A DNA stretch of 64,000 nt from Tricholoma matsutake (GCA_026075535.2 AP026545.1:4216001-4280000), one strand, 5' to 3'. Shown: positions 20,496-32,231, counted from the stretch's first letter. A program made the numbers and translations. The notes: generated from the letters alone by a model not told the origin.

Positions 20496-21878
20496 TTAAA
20501 CCAGCCGCAAGCGGTTGCCCAACTCTTCGGCGAGGATCTGTCCATGAAGGTGAGTAAACCCTTCACAAGTAACAACTGCCACCTCCACCAGGGATGGTGA
20601 AGGCTGTGCATCAGTGTGGTGGACACGCGCCGTCAAGGCCTCTACAATCGCATCTCCTGAAAGCCGCTGGCAGTTATACAGCGCAAGATGGCGCAATCGA
20701 GGTAGTCGTACACGAATGGTGTCACAGGTGCCGCGCAACTTGAAGGGCTTCAGCAGACTAATCACTTTGTCCGACATATCGGAGGCAACGATAGAAAATG
20801 ACTCTAATAAGGGGAGTCTATCCCATATGTGTATGAAATCCTTCGTCCGCATGTCGCTGAAGTCCATCTCAAGGAATTTGATAGGTGGGTGGCATCGAGA
20901 GAGGAGTTTGCGGAGCCCCATGCCAGTGGCGTGGTCGCTCCATGGAGACTGGGAGAAGTCATGTGCTTCGTCATCGCTGTCGCCTTCTTCGTGGTAGTCC
21001 CCCGGGAGGGGGAATTCCACGTTAAGGTGTGTGAGGCAGAGGTACGTCAAGTGTGGTGTGTAGAGAGAAGAAAGGATAGCCCTCGTCAAGCAAGTATTCT
21101 TCAATTGCAAAGTATGGAGGTTGGGAAGATAGACAACAGGTAGCGCTACGTCTGGAAGGTCATCGTTATGCTGCCAGCCCGAGAAGAAGAAGTTTTCAAG
21201 CTCGGGACATGCGGACAGGAAGTCAAGAATGACTCCTGGTTGCATATGAGTGTCGCTAATCGGGTCTTCGGTTATAGAGATATTCGTGAAGCGGAGTGGG
21301 GCGAGAAGTTGTGAACAAGGCAGATCAAGTAACCATAAATTCATACTGCAATGATTCGGCCACTCCATTATGAATGTCTCCTTCGGGAAACTCCCGTTGA
21401 CAAATATGTGTAGCGAGCTCAGGAATTCGCAAGTGACGGGAAGTCCCGCTTTGGCAGTATGTTCCTCTCGCTTCCCGGACATCTTGAATGAGCGCCAACG
21501 TTCAACCGCAGGAAGCAGCGGCGAAAGAATTGGCAGCATCATGTCGAGCGACTCGATATTTAGCTCTACATCGATCGGCAGGGGAACTGATCGCTCAAGC
21601 CAAACTTCTGCCTGAGTCCGTAGATACTGGATGGACCGAGCGCTGTCATCCAAATATATCAACTGCCATACTCGAGGCGAGGAACTGGCGATTGCCCTCC
21701 ACCACTTGGACACCCGCCGGAGTGTCAAAGGCACTAATGGGTCAATCAGTGTGCAAGAAGTAAAGATTTCGATGAGTAGTTCTGGAGGCAGACCCTCGAT
21801 TGGCGAGTGAGTTTGAGAAGGACGAATAGACTTGTCAGTCGTCGTCCATGAAACTACTTCGGCGGGTATGCGCATCAC
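20496..21878 (-). CDS. F-box domain protein, 460 aa, single exon
   Basis: Likely substrate-recognition subunit of an SCF ubiquitin ligase. An F-box-like motif at residues about 26-80 reads IEGLPPELLIEIFTSCT...LRRVSKWWRAIASSSPRVWQL, the LPxELLxxIF...VSKxWRxIAxSxPxLW consensus of the large basidiomycete family. The C-terminal two-thirds has irregular leucine-rich stretches (LPNLHTLQLKNTCLTRAIL, LPRLRHLALYNCQRLSG) fitting LRR-type target binding. The target is unknown. It is divergent from the eS19 gene, 382 bp apart. MMRIP gives two adjacent possible starts; the first is used. Confidence 0.85.
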   Translation of the reverse strand: MMRIPAEVVSWTTTDKSIRPSQTHSPIEGLPPELLIEIFTSCTLIDPLVPLTLRRVSKWWRAIASSSPRVWQLIYLDDSARSIQYLRTQAEVWLERSVPLPIDVELNIESLDMMLPILSPLLPAVERWRSFKMSGKREEHTAKAGLPVTCEFLSSLHIFVNGSFPKETFIMEWPNHCSMNLWLLDLPCSQLLAPLRFTNISITEDPISDTHMQPGVILDFLSACPELENFFFSGWQHNDDLPDVALPVVYLPNLHTLQLKNTCLTRAILSSLYTPHLTYLCLTHLNVEFPLPGDYHEEGDSDDEAHDFSQSPWSDHATGMGLRKLLSRCHPPIKFLEMDFSDMRTKDFIHIWDRLPLLESFSIVASDMSDKVISLLKPFKLRGTCDTIRVRLPRLRHLALYNCQRLSGDAIVEALTARVHHTDAQPSPSLVEVAVVTCEGFTHLHGQILAEELGNRLRLV

Positions 21879-22260
21879 TGCTGGTTGTGGAGATGCTGGT
21901 TATTGTAAACCAAAGACTCGTGGGAACAAACCAAGAAGGCAGGTACTTTTTCATCTCAAGGCCAATGCCCATAGCACAAAAAATAGTTCGGTAAATTGGT
22001 AGACTCCAAGTCGAATGATTAGATTCCACAGTCGAAATTCGAAACGGTCGACTTCTCGTGTGAGAATGAGAACTCGGACGACGCAAGGTGGGAAATACAT
22101 ACCTAAGCTGAATCATTGGCAATCACCAAGTCGTGGGAATGGAGCTGTACAGTTTCACGGTAGAGGCCGAAGCCTCAGCAATCCAGATTGATACACAAAG
22201 TCGTCGTCAACGTCGTGCTCGCCGCCCTCGCGCTCATTTCTACAAGATATCTAAATCATC
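21879..22260. promoter_or_regulatory. Shared divergent promoter region, F-box gene / eS19
   Basis: 382 bp separate the two divergent start codons. It must hold the eS19 promoter and 5' UTR (the sequence before 22261 is pyrimidine- and CGT-rich) and the F-box promoter. No TATA box or named site stands out. The role is inferred from position only. Confidence 0.4.
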
Positions 22261-22853
22261 ATGCCGGGAGTACGAGACATTAGGTAGTCTGGTCCCCGTT
22301 GTATGTCGCCAAGACGCTAATATCTTGTGCCGCGTTTGTAGCGCAGACGCTTTCATCACCGCCTATGCTTCCCATTTAAAACGGTCAGGAAAACTGGAAG
22401 TTCCAGTATGGGTGGACCTCGTGAAAACAGGCTCCTTCAAAGAACTTGCACCTTATGACCCCGACTGGTACTACGTCCGTGCAGGTCCGTGATTTGACAT
22501 ATGTAATCCGCCTTGGAAAGCTTAATATTTTATGTATACTAGCGGCCGTCGCAAGACATATATACCTGCGCAAGGATGTTGGAATTGGTGCTTTAACAAA
22601 ACTGCATGGTGGCCGCAACAGACGAGGGAACCGTCCATCACACCACGCTGACGCCTCTGCAAACGTTCAGCGGAAAATCTGCCAATCATTAGAGAAGATT
22701 GGTGTGCTGGAGCAGACTGGCAATGGTGGACGGAGGATTTCTCAGGATGGTCAACGGGATTTGGACCGAATTGCAACGGCAGTGGTCGAGGCAGCGAAAG
22801 AAGACGAGGAGGAAGATGAAGAGGAGGAAGGAGAGGAGGAGGAGGAAGAGTAA
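22261..22853 (+). CDS. RPS19: 40S ribosomal protein S19 (eS19), three exons
   Basis: Small-subunit protein needed for 40S head maturation and 18S rRNA processing. The start ATG at 22261 gives MPGVRDISADAF after splicing. Exons are 22261-22283, 22342-22484 and 22543-22853, with two 58-nt introns (GTAGTC...TTTGTAG and GTCCGT...ACTAG) that keep phase and give 158 residues. Family blocks are [53 protein letters not shown] and [17 protein letters not shown]. The C-terminus is an unusually long acidic tail of about 22 residues ([15 protein letters not shown]). Open frames extending upstream of 22261 are not supported by the family N-terminus. Confidence 0.95.
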
Positions 22854-23407
22854 ATGCATTCCCGACCATCTCCATCACGTATGACCTTGCATGTCTTCCA
22901 AATCTGATCTGGTATGCAACATGCGCTACTAAAATATGACCTTTTCCACTCTGGCCGAGGTTCCTCAAGTTGTCAGAAAGTCTTCTGCTACAAGTCAAGA
23001 TTTTATTTCCCGTCATGTCCCAAAACGCGCTCATTGCTCACCGCACAATGGCGTTTGCAGGTTTCTATTTTGATTTGAAAGCGGGGGATTTTCACGAGTC
23101 GAGAGCCATCTTTTCTAAGTAAGCTCTTGGAACTTTGTTCGATTAATTGTCTGTTTCTCCAAACTTTGCTACGTTTGCCACACACAAGGTAAAACCTCAC
23201 CATTTGTCCTTCCTTCCAACATTCAGTTGCAGATTCCCAAAACCTAATATTGTATCGAGGAACTGTATTCACACCAATCGATTGGCATTGCGAGTCAGGT
23301 ACGTAAACCCACATATCTTTTAAAGAGTTGTTTTGGTGGACGACTCCCTATGAAAGATGGGAGTCATCAACTTCGGGTACATCAAACGCTCAGAGGACGA
23401 GGACTGG

Positions 23408-23788
23408 TCAATCAGCAACTGCTTGCCCACAATTCAAAAAGTCCAACCAACGACGCTCCAAACTAGCTGCATCAACTTGGAGACGGGCCTGCCTCAGGAC
23501 AAGCTGTCCGTTAACGACGGCGGAGATACACTCGTTTCGTGCTTCGGTGATGCTTCCATATGTAACGAACAACTTTCCAGATGAGCGAAGCTCATCCTTG
23601 TTCTCGGGACCCAAGTGGAGGCTGAGGCTACATGATGACGCAGATATATCTGGCGCATCAGGGCGTTTGAATCCATCAACCAACATGTGTCGTTTTTCTC
23701 TGCCGAGCAACTTCATACCCGAACATGAAATTATCTTGCGTTGGACTGTCACCGGGCCGACTATTGCAAATTTTGATGGGCAGATCAC
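23408..23788 (-). CDS. Hypothetical protein, possible exon of a minus-strand gene
   Basis: 126 codons with protein-like composition (LSLHLGPENKDELRSSGKL, RRWLDFLNCGQA). It overlaps a plus-strand frame of similar length (23328-23828), so the coding strand is uncertain. I recognise no family. The minus reading is preferred because it looks compositionally balanced. It could be one exon of a longer gene or spurious. It lies between eS19 and the LINE nest. Confidence 0.25.
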   Translation of the reverse strand: MICPSKFAIVGPVTVQRKIISCSGMKLLGREKRHMLVDGFKRPDAPDISASSCSLSLHLGPENKDELRSSGKLFVTYGSITEARNECISAVVNGQLVLRQARLQVDAASLERRWLDFLNCGQAVAD

Positions 23789-24024
23789 GAAGGCGATTCT
23801 TGGGGTGAATCGAGTAAGTCGCTCCTAGCAGTGATGAAGCACTCGACATTCATGCCAAGCTCCGTTGGTATAAGTTGATCTGCAAGCGGCTGATAGAATT
23901 CGAGTGGGGGGATCTATTATTCGATCTGCTCGTTCTATGCAGCGTTCGCGATCGAAATGTGAGCAAATTTATTGCCTAAAACTCCTGGCATCGTATCGAG
24001 CTTTTATAGAGCTGCGGACATATA

Positions 24025-24039
24025 ATATATACACTTTCT
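24025..24039. repeat. 15-bp LINE target-site duplication, 3' side
   Basis: ATATATACACTTTCT, immediately before a run of T (the LINE poly(A) tail on the minus strand). It is identical to 44635-44649. Confidence 0.85.
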
Positions 24040-24057
24040 TTTTTTTTTTTTTTTTTT

Positions 24058-24236
24058 GGTGGAGCGTTTCCCACGATGGGGAAGCATTGGGACTCTAACA
24101 ACGTTACAGTCCCGTTGCCCGCTAGGGGTTCCGGGGAGTTAAAACCCTGGAGTAGCATAGGGAGTGTATATACCGCGAGGAAATGCATTTACGCACAAAG
24201 TGTGGGGCTCAACCGGTCTAAACGGGACGGTGTGGC
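24058..24236 (-). other. LINE 3' untranslated region
   Basis: Between the RNase H frame and the poly(A) tail. G/C-rich, no open frame. Assigned by position inside the TSD-bounded element. Confidence 0.5.
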
Positions 24237-25346
24237 TTAACCCACACCTTCTCGTATCGACCAGCTGGCTCTCCTTTGATGTAGGTTTAGTTGCAGTTTC
24301 TTCTGTCGGATCCCTTTGTACGCTAAAGATTGCGTTAGTTCGCTTAGTTTTGCGCCCTTTAGCTGGTAAGCTGGTTCGATGGCTAGTTCGACTTCGTCTG
24401 CTTGGTTTTTCTGTGCTCCTAGGTTTGCCATTTGTTTTGCTCCTGTAATCCCCTGGTGTTGAGGGTTGCTCTTAACCCACTTGAGCATTGTCTTTCCTTC
24501 CCTATTTCGGAGGGCGGCGGTAGTGGCCTGGAGGATCTCTGCATTGGCCATTCCGATGTACCCCTGGTTTTCATGTTTGGCCAGGTTTCTAGTCAGTGCG
24601 TTAATCGCATATTTAGAGTCGCTCTCAATGTATAGGTTTGGGGCTCCTTTGTTTTCCTCTACGGCGATTTTGATTGCGATGAGCCCTGCTGCCTGGTTGG
24701 TTTGAGGGAAGGTTAGGGGGAGTCGGAGTGATTTGTTTCTTGGGTTTCCCTCAAGGTAGAAGACTCCGGCACCTGCTCGGGCGGTGGTTGTGCCCGTGTT
24801 CAGTGTGGATCCAGTGGTTGCAACAGTGGTGCTGGGTCCGTGTGTGGGGTTTGGGTTCATTATGGTTCCAAGGTGTGATTCTCCTTCGGTAAAGATTCGG
24901 AAAAGGTCTCTGACGGTTCTGGCGGTTACTAGGGATGGGGAGAAAGTGGTCCATTCGTCGGGTTGGTTTTCGGCAGCGTTAGCTGTATTTGGGAGTTTCG
25001 TGGGGTTCCACTTTTCGGGTAGGGTTTCTAATAGGTCATTGGCAAGTTTGATACAGGCTGAGGGGTGTTCGCAGCCAGTCTCCCGGAGGATTGTACATGG
25101 TTCACATCTACAGTACCAGGACTCCTGATGGCCGTCTGCAAGTCTGCTTTCTGCAAGGATCTCCATATCTCCTACAGTGGATATATGGTGCGTTTTAAGG
25201 AGGCATTTGCTATGTTGGGTGTTTATTAGGTGTCTGATTCTATGTTCGGCTTGGGCATGGTACCATATTGGTAGCTGTCTTGTGACATCTTTGGTGGTCA
25301 TAAGGACTTCCAGTTGTGTTCCATATTTCTTTGCAGTTTCTAACAT
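24237..25346 (-). pseudogene. LINE ORF2, RNase H region
   Basis: 369-codon open frame forming the C-terminal part of the LINE polyprotein. AGAGVFYLEGNPRNKSLRL, LYIESDSKYAINALT and AEILQATTAALRNREGKTM followed by LKWVKSNPQHQGITGAKQMA correspond to the RNase H fold with its D/E/D residues. The usual H-x-G motif is SNPQHQGITGA. Upstream CEHPSACIKLANDLLETLP is a cysteine-containing linker seen in basidiomycete LINEs. It is separated by a stop from the RT thumb region at 25368. Confidence 0.75.
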
Positions 25347-25367
25347 GTTTTTAATCTTGATCGGGTT

Positions 25368-25994
25368 TCAGTTGTTTGGGTGGTTTCCAGTGTAGGTTTT
25401 CCATGTCTGTAGGAAAATGTTTCTTCGTGTTTCATTTCTGATATTTTTTTCAGTTTTAGGTATATTCAGGATCATTATCGCGTCAGCGTAGTATGCCCAT
25501 AGTGCTCGCGATGGGCCAAAATTCAGGTAGCTTTTAAGCCACATCAGCTGGGTCGCTTCATTCCTTGCTTGTATATCAAGTAATCCTCGTCCACCTAGCA
25601 CTTTGGGGGCTAGTAGCATACCTTCTTTCATGGGGCTCTTCTTGTCGCTCCAGATAAATGTGCGTATGATTTTTTGTATCCGTTTTTCTATTTGTTTGGG
25701 CATTTGTTGTACTTGTGTGAGGTACTGTGTGGAGCCTCCTATGATCATTTGTGCAAGCATTTTGCGCCCTTCAATTGTGGGTTTGGAACAGTCCCATCCC
25801 ATTAGGGTGTTATCTATTTTCTCAATTATTGGGGACCAGGGGGTGGTGTTGGGGGCGTCATTCCCAAGCCATGCCCCCAGGATTTGGATTGATTCACCAT
25901 CCTTTGCAATGTGGATACTTTCAGGTATTTTCTCATGTTCTTCCTTTGCTCTTCTCTCTTGGACAAAGTCCTCTCTGAAGGCTTTGCTCCCCAT
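25368..25994 (-). pseudogene. LINE ORF2, RT thumb/C-terminal part
   Basis: SIQILGAWLGNDAPNTTPW, MLAQMIIGGSTQYLTQVQQM and GMLLAPKVLGGRGLLDIQ match the post-catalytic region of LINE RTs. The frame is cut at 25994 by the gypsy insertion and resumes upstream at 32232. The open frame runs 18 bp into the LTR by chance. Confidence 0.75.
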
Positions 25995-26392
25995 TGTTAG
26001 GGCAACACCCACTATCTGCTAGCTAAGACCGTGCGGGTTCTCTCTACAAGAAGGAGGTGGGATCCACGCGCGTGATGGGGAAATTGATGGTTTTGATGCG
26101 AGGGGTTATTAATAGGTGAGTTTGTTGAGATAGGCCTTTCACACTGAAAATGTAGGTGGAATACCTAAGAGAACACAACTGGGGTCCCCTAGGCATATAT
26201 TTAGGGTTTATATACTATGTTACATATATTGTACATTGTTGTTACCGACGCGTACATAATGATGCGTGCGAAATAATATTCTCATGCTATCAAAGTGTAG
26301 CGTCATTTGGTGTCATTTGGTGTAATGTAGTGTAATTCGACATAATAAAATGAAAATGAAATTTTATTAGGTAATGGGGCTGTTTCCTAACA
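25995..26392 (-). repeat. 3' LTR of the gypsy element
   Basis: 398 bp with TG...CA ends and the short inverted repeat TGTTAGG/CCTAACA. The left boundary is fixed by the TSD CCCAT. Confidence 0.9.
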
Positions 26393-26403
26393 TTACCCCC
26401 CTT

Positions 26404-29400
26404 TTATGCCTTGACTTCCAGGCGAGAAAATATTATGTTTGTCCCCTCTGTGAAATTTTGGTAAGGCCAGAATTTCATCCCCTCATACACCATTCTCGCA
26501 ATGCGATGCGGAGCATTCAGATTACGTTTAAAGAATTGGGCGATCGCGTTATGTGCTCGCTTACAATTCTCTTCGGGTTCCGATGAATTATTTTCGTTGG
26601 TATAGTTTTTCCACTTTATTAAGAACTCCAATTTGTTCCGTCGAAGACGTGAGTCTAGAATTTCTTCAACTATGTATTCTGGAGCACCTTCTACTATTAT
26701 CGGAGGTTGCGGAGTGGTTTGTTGGCCAGGAATAGTGGGTGGACAGTAAGGGCGTAAGCGGGATATGTTAATCTCGGGATCAATCTTAAATGATTGGGGT
26801 AATTTTAGCACTACTGCATTAGGTGAGATCACTTTAGAGATCGCATATGGGCCAACTTGTTTCTCCATAAGTTTCTTCGAAGGTCGTGGAATATTCAGGT
26901 CCTTGGTACTTAGCCATACCAAGTCACCAACTTTGTACTCTGGAGCACATGCTCGAGTACGATCCGCATGTCGCATCATGTCATCACATGCTTTCTTCAA
27001 TGCCACCTCTGCTTCCTCTTGTACCCTTTGCATTTTAGATACAAAATCTTCTACCGACTGCCGACTGTACTTTGACTTCCCTTTTGGGTTCTACTCCCAT
27101 GCGAGGATGATATCCATAATTCGCGAAAAAGGGTGTCATACAAGTAGCCAAATGGAATTTATTATTGTGGGAAAATTCGGCAATCGCCAACCATTCGGGC
27201 CAGTCAGTTTGTCGGTAGTTGACAAACATACGTAGGTACTGCTCCAACTCCTGATTCATTCTCTCTGTCTGCCCATCAGTCTGTGGGTGATATGCCATAG
27301 ATAATTTAGTTTGAATTCCTAATATGTTGTTTAGTTCTTGCATAAATGTGGAAGCAAATTGTGGTCCGCGATCAGAGATAACGGTATCGGGTAACCCATG
27401 TAACCGCCATACCTGATTTAGATAGAGGCGCGCCAAGCCTAATGATGAGGTTTCTGTAGTAGTAGGAATAATATGGACCTCCTTTGTAAAGCGGTCGCAT
27501 ACTACAAATATTGCATCGTACTCTTGAGCCTCAGGTAATCCGGTAATAAAATCCACAGATATATCTTGCCATGGTGCTTTAGGTATAGGGTTCGGCATTA
27601 ATTTTCCTGCAGGTTTCTCTGGAAATTTCTTCCCCCTCATGCACGTATCACATCCATCCACATACCCCAACACATACTTCAAAATTCTGGGCCACCAATA
27701 ATTTCTCATTACTAATTCCAACGTCTTCCATCTTCCTGGGTGTCCGGCAATCGGCATATTGTGATGTAACCAGACAATCTCCTTTCGCAAATCCTGATCC
27801 TTCGGTACATACACTTTTCCTCAGAACAACACCAACCCTTGTTCCTCAGCCCATTCGTCTCCTTTGATATTACCTTTCTTCTCTCCCTTCAGAGCTTTCA
27901 CAGCTTCCACTACTTCATCGTCCATTTCCGAACATTGTCTAATTTTAGACAACATTTCCATTTCCGAGCTATCTATTAATAGATGCCCTTGACGCATAGT
28001 GCAAATGTGAAAGTATTCGGGTTTGAGTAAGGTAACATTTTTATTGTCCTCCTCCACCCCCCTTTTATGATCAATACGTCTGGATAAGGCATCTGCTTTC
28101 CTCATTAAGCTTCCTGCTTTATGGACCAAGTGAAAGTTGAAACGCGATAGGAATAGTGCCCAACGCGCTTGCCGGCGATTAAGCTTTTTAGCAGACATGA
28201 AGTATTGCAGATTTTGATGATCCGTCCAGATCTCAATTTGATGCATACATCCCTCCAAATAATGCCTCCACACCTCCAATGCTCGTATTATCCCCAACAT
28301 CTCTTTGTCATGCACATCATAATTCCTCTCCACATCATTCAACCCTTTTGACAAGTATGCACAAAGATGCCATTTGTCATCTTCGCACAGCATTGATAAT
28401 ACCGCTCCAGTAGCAAAGTCGGATGCAGAGGATTCCACTCACAAAGGGCATGTGAAATCTACTGGGGCTAATATTGGTCCCTCCACAAACTTCCTCTTCA
28501 ACTCCTCAAATGCTGTCTGCTGCTGCTCTCCCCACCTCCACACTACTCCCTTTCGCATAAGGTTATGTAAAGGTGTGGCAATTTTAGAAAGATTGTGCAC
28601 AAAGCGACGATAATAATTTGCGAGTCCTAAGAAGGCTTGAACCTCCTTGACACGGGTGGGTGCAGGCCAATCTGTGATCGCCTGTACCTTGATCAGATCC
28701 ATTTTGATCCCGTCAGGGCCGATCAATAATCCTAGGAACTCGATCTCGCTTGCCCCAAACACACACTTCTCTGGTTTCAAAAATAGATCATTCTCCGCCA
28801 ACCTCCGTAACACCTCCTGCACTATTGCCTCATGATTCTCTTCATCCTCTGTGAATATCAGAATGTCGTCAATAAATATTATTACCACGCCTTTGTCTAT
28901 TACGTCCTTGAAAATGTTGTTCATCATATTTTGAAAGGTTGGGGGACTATTAGTCATCCCAAAAAACATGACAAGTGGCTCGAAGGATCCTCGACGTGTG
29001 GCAAATGCAGCCTTCCACTCATCTCCTTTCTTTATTCATACATTGTTGTATCCCCATCGTAAATCCAATTTTGTAAAGACCTTGGCTTTCCCACCTTATC
29101 AATTATTTCTGAGATCAACAGCAGGGGGTACGCGTTCTTCACTGTCCACTCATTCAGATACCTATAATCGGTACACATCCTCTTCCTTTGGTCTTTTTTG
29201 GGCACGAAGAATATTGGTGACGTCTGCAGTGATTTCGAAGGTCATATGTATCCTTTGCGCAATTGCTCCTTCAGGAATGCATCCACTTCTTCTTGTTCCA
29301 TCGGAGATAACGGATATACCTTCGACTTCTTTGGCACAAACCCTGGCTTCATCTCAATCGCATGATCCCATGGCTTCCGCACCGGCATTTGCTCAGACTC

Positions 29401-30324
29401 CTTCTTTTGGAACACTGACAAATGTTTATGATACACTTTTGGCACCCATTCCTCCACTGGCTTCTCCACCTTCACGATATTCTTGTCCCACGACTGTCCT
29501 CCACAAACTGCTCTAAAGGTTTGCTTCTGCTCTTCTTTCTCGATCATGATCGGAACTTCCCCATTTGGCATTTCCTCATCCTCCACTTCCTCCATCGTAA
29601 CAGAATACTTCCTCGGACGTTTTTTCTCTTTCTTTTTCCTTTTTTCCTTCTTCATCTTCCTCCCATACACATTACATTCCTTAGGACAACGAGTCATTTG
29701 TACTTTCCCAGTTTTCCAATCAATTTCGGGATTATGCTTCTGTAACCATGGACATCCTATTATTAGATTGGTTTTCCCAAGATCGCACACTTCGAATACA
29801 GCTCACTCCTGATGCTCCTGATACTTTAGTACCATAGTCACCTCCTCCTTGATAGTTCCTCCACAATTGACTGTTCCATCAATATTGTACACCATTATAG
29901 GTTGCACCAGCTTGCGTGTGTTAATACCATTTCCGGTAATTAAGGATTGATTAATAAATAATCCTGTAGCACCACTGTCAAGCAACGCTTCCACATCAAT
30001 AGCTGCATGCGTGTCCACTGTCTTCAGTCCCACAGTCAAGGTGATTTCGGGTTCTATTTGCGCAGAGCGAATAAAGAATTTAGGGGTTTTTGGAAATGAC
30101 ATGTGACAATTTTCTTTGTTGCGTGATTCACAACAGTTGTACTCCTCCTCAATTTCCTTTTCTGATTTACTCTGGGTTTCCTCGGATACTAATACATTGT
30201 AACGATTCTGGGTCACCAATGGGGAAACCTTCACTGGGACTCTTCCACAAAATTCTCCTGCTTGCCTTCCTCCTGCTTCACTTCCTCGATTATAGCTCCC
30301 CTGATCTTTCTCTTCTGCTTGCAA
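26404..30324 (-). pseudogene. Gypsy pol: protease, RT, RNase H, integrase, chromodomain
   Basis: Overlaps the gag end in another frame (30231-30324), consistent with a gag-pol frameshift. Protease ALLDSGATGLFINQ is at about 29955. RT has TDYRYLN (about 29157) and IFIDDILIFTED (about 28880). RNase H has SSASDFATGAVLS (about 28430). Integrase has a zinc module (HHNMPIAGH...CDTCMRGK) and catalytic SVDF, ISDRGPQF, DGQTERMNQELE. The chromodomain has YIVEEILDSRLRRNKLEFLI near 26680 with SEPEEN in place of the usual WEPEEN. Stops at 29803, 29242, 29036, 28439 and 27821 are all TGA, mostly at positions where Arg fits. Frameshifts lie near 29090 and 27050. It is non-functional. Confidence 0.88.
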
Positions 30325-31328
30325 TACTTAGAAATGTGTCCTAACTGCCCACAGTTAAAACATTTAAGTGGGGCTCGTCTCCCCACTTGATCAACCTCCA
30401 TTGCCTCTGCTGGTGCTGCTGACTCCATAACTATAGGTGTCACTGCCATGGCCGGTGGCTGTGCCCTCGGAGCTTGCACCTGAGGCGCCTTTCCTTTCTC
30501 GGACTTTCCTCCTGATGACTTTCCAAATTTACTACTTCCGTACATCAACTTTGACTCCGCCTGTTCCTGCCGATATTGCCAGTCAAGGCACATTGCCCAA
30601 TTATACCACTCATCCAACTTCTCTGGCATAGAAGGTAGTCGGTAGATAGACTTGAATAAAGAGGGATTTAATCCTGCTTTCAAAAACTCTACCAACGCGG
30701 CTTCTCCCATGTCCGTTTGCGAAGCTTCTGCTTTGAACTGCAAAATAAATTCATCCGCCGTTAAGGAACCTTGGCGCATGGTCTTTAATTTAGCATTGGC
30801 TGTCGCCTTTGGATTAGGGTCTCCAAACTGTGCCTCCAATCTCTCCAGAAATTCCTTGAAGGTTGCAAATGGTTTATTTCCCATGGCAATTTGATTAATA
30901 GCCTCATTTCTCCAGAACTGTGCTTTCCCCCCCTGAATGTATGAGAGAGCAAACATAATCCTAGACTCGGCTGTACAAAACTCTGGCTTCCTCCCATGGA
31001 TGTACAATACTATAGAGCTGATGAAGGATTTTGTATTCTCCATGGTACCATCAAAGATTTGCGGGGGCACATACTTAGGTAAGCGCGCTTTTCCATTTCC
31101 GGACTTCTCCACCGTCTCATCCTCCTGCGATATCCACTCCACCATCTCCTCCATCTCATCATCTCTTTCTCCTGTTGTCTCTGGCTGTACTTCCACTTGT
31201 CTGGGCTGTGATGCTGCCAATACTGACACTAATTGCGACATTTGCGCTGTGAGTGCATCAATTTTCGCCTCTAGTGCTGGTATGGGAACAGGATTAGGAC
31301 CAGGATTAGAAGTTGAAGGTTTGGACAT
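30231..31328 (-). CDS. Gypsy gag, intact frame, 365 aa
   Basis: Capsid/nucleocapsid protein of the gypsy element. The Ty3-type gag core is FDGTMENTKSFISSIVLYIH...QFWRNEAINQIA...LERLEAQFGDPNPKATA (residues about 90-190). A single CCHC knuckle CFNCGQLGHISKYC lies at residues about 325-338. The N-terminal region has a short heptad-like stretch (LEAKIDALTAQMSQLVSVLA). No stop interrupts it, unlike the downstream pol. Confidence 0.85.
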   Translation of the reverse strand: MSKPSTSNPGPNPVPIPALEAKIDALTAQMSQLVSVLAASQPRQVEVQPETTGERDDEMEEMVEWISQEDETVEKSGNGKARLPKYVPPQIFDGTMENTKSFISSIVLYIHGRKPEFCTAESRIMFALSYIQGGKAQFWRNEAINQIAMGNKPFATFKEFLERLEAQFGDPNPKATANAKLKTMRQGSLTADEFILQFKAEASQTDMGEAALVEFLKAGLNPSLFKSIYRLPSMPEKLDEWYNWAMCLDWQYRQEQAESKLMYGSSKFGKSSGGKSEKGKAPQVQAPRAQPPAMAVTPIVMESAAPAEAMEVDQVGRRAPLKCFNCGQLGHISKYCKQKRKIRGAIIEEVKQEEGKQENFVEESQ

Positions 31329-31814
31329 AATTATAGAATCTGTGATGAATCACTTCTTCGACAAATTCAAAATTTTTCTTCGAGACCTCTCCAAACGTCT
31401 ATGGGTCATGTGATAAGGTTCATCGAGGTTCGTCAATGGTTCGTTGTTTGTTGGGCGCCTATTTTGACACTTCGGATCAACAACCCTTCCAACAGTGCCT
31501 GATCTCGGAGATATCACTGAATTCAGCTTGTAACTAAAATAGTTGTCCGAATAGAGTAATGTAAATCGTAACTAAACCAGATCCAATCGGTTGTCTGGTT
31601 GCAGCTGTCCTAATGACGAGCGCTGCCTCTCGATCACTGGCAGTCGCAATGTAAGGTGAGGCCTGGCATCAGCTTATGAAAGAAAAGGTAGATTACGTAT
31701 ATACAAGTACTTCCGGCTCATGCCGAAAGGATGAGTAATCGGATGTGGCGTGGTGAAACAATGACGTATGTGCAAGTAAGAGAAGGCGCACTGATATGGG
31801 AAGTTGTGTTCTTC

Positions 31815-32226
31815 TGTTAGGGCGACACCCACTATCTGCTAGCTAAGACCGTGCGGGTTCTCTCTACAAGAAGGGGGCAGGATCCGCGCGCGTGATGGGG
31901 AAATTGATGGTTTTGATGTGAGGGGTTATTAATAGGTGAGTTTGTTGAGATAGGCCTTTCACACTGAAAACGTAGGTGGAATACCTAAGAGAACACAACT
32001 GGGGTCCCCTAGGCATATATTTAGGGTTTATATACTATGTTACATATATTGTACATTGTTGTTACTGACGTGTGCGTACAGGCGCATACATAATGATGCG
32101 TGCGAAATAATATTCTCATGCTATCAAAGTATAGCATCATTTGGCGTCATTTGGTGTAATGTAGTGTAATTCGACATAATAAAATGAAAATGAAATTTTA
32201 TTAGGTAATGGGGCTGTTTCCTAACA
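31815..32226 (-). repeat. 5' LTR of the gypsy element
   Basis: 412 bp, the partner of 25995-26392, carrying an extra stretch near 32070. The right boundary is fixed by the TSD CCCAT at 32227-32231. Confidence 0.9.
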
Positions 32227-32231
32227 CCCAT

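Larger units (their letters stand above)
25995..32226 (-). mobile_element. Ty3/gypsy chromodomain LTR retrotransposon, inserted in the LINE RT
   Basis: LTRs at 25995-26392 (398 bp) and 31815-32226 (412 bp), both TGTTAGGG...CCTAACA, flanked by a perfect 5-bp TSD CCCAT (25990-25994, 32227-32231). The size difference is mainly one extra stretch in the right LTR near 32070 (GTGCGTACAGGCGC). About a dozen substitutions separate the LTRs, so this copy is older than the copia element. A polypurine tract (AAAAGGGGGG on the minus strand, about 26395-26404) adjoins the 3' LTR. It encodes gag, protease, RT, RNase H, integrase and chromodomain. Confidence 0.93.

Noticed and set aside
22133..22492. 119-codon frame starting upstream of eS19
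   Set aside because: It reads through intron 1. The spliced start at 22261 gives the family N-terminus VRDISADAF.
23328..23828. 166-codon plus-strand open frame
   Set aside because: It overlaps a minus-strand frame that looks more protein-like. Neither has a recognisable family, so only the minus one is listed, at low confidence.
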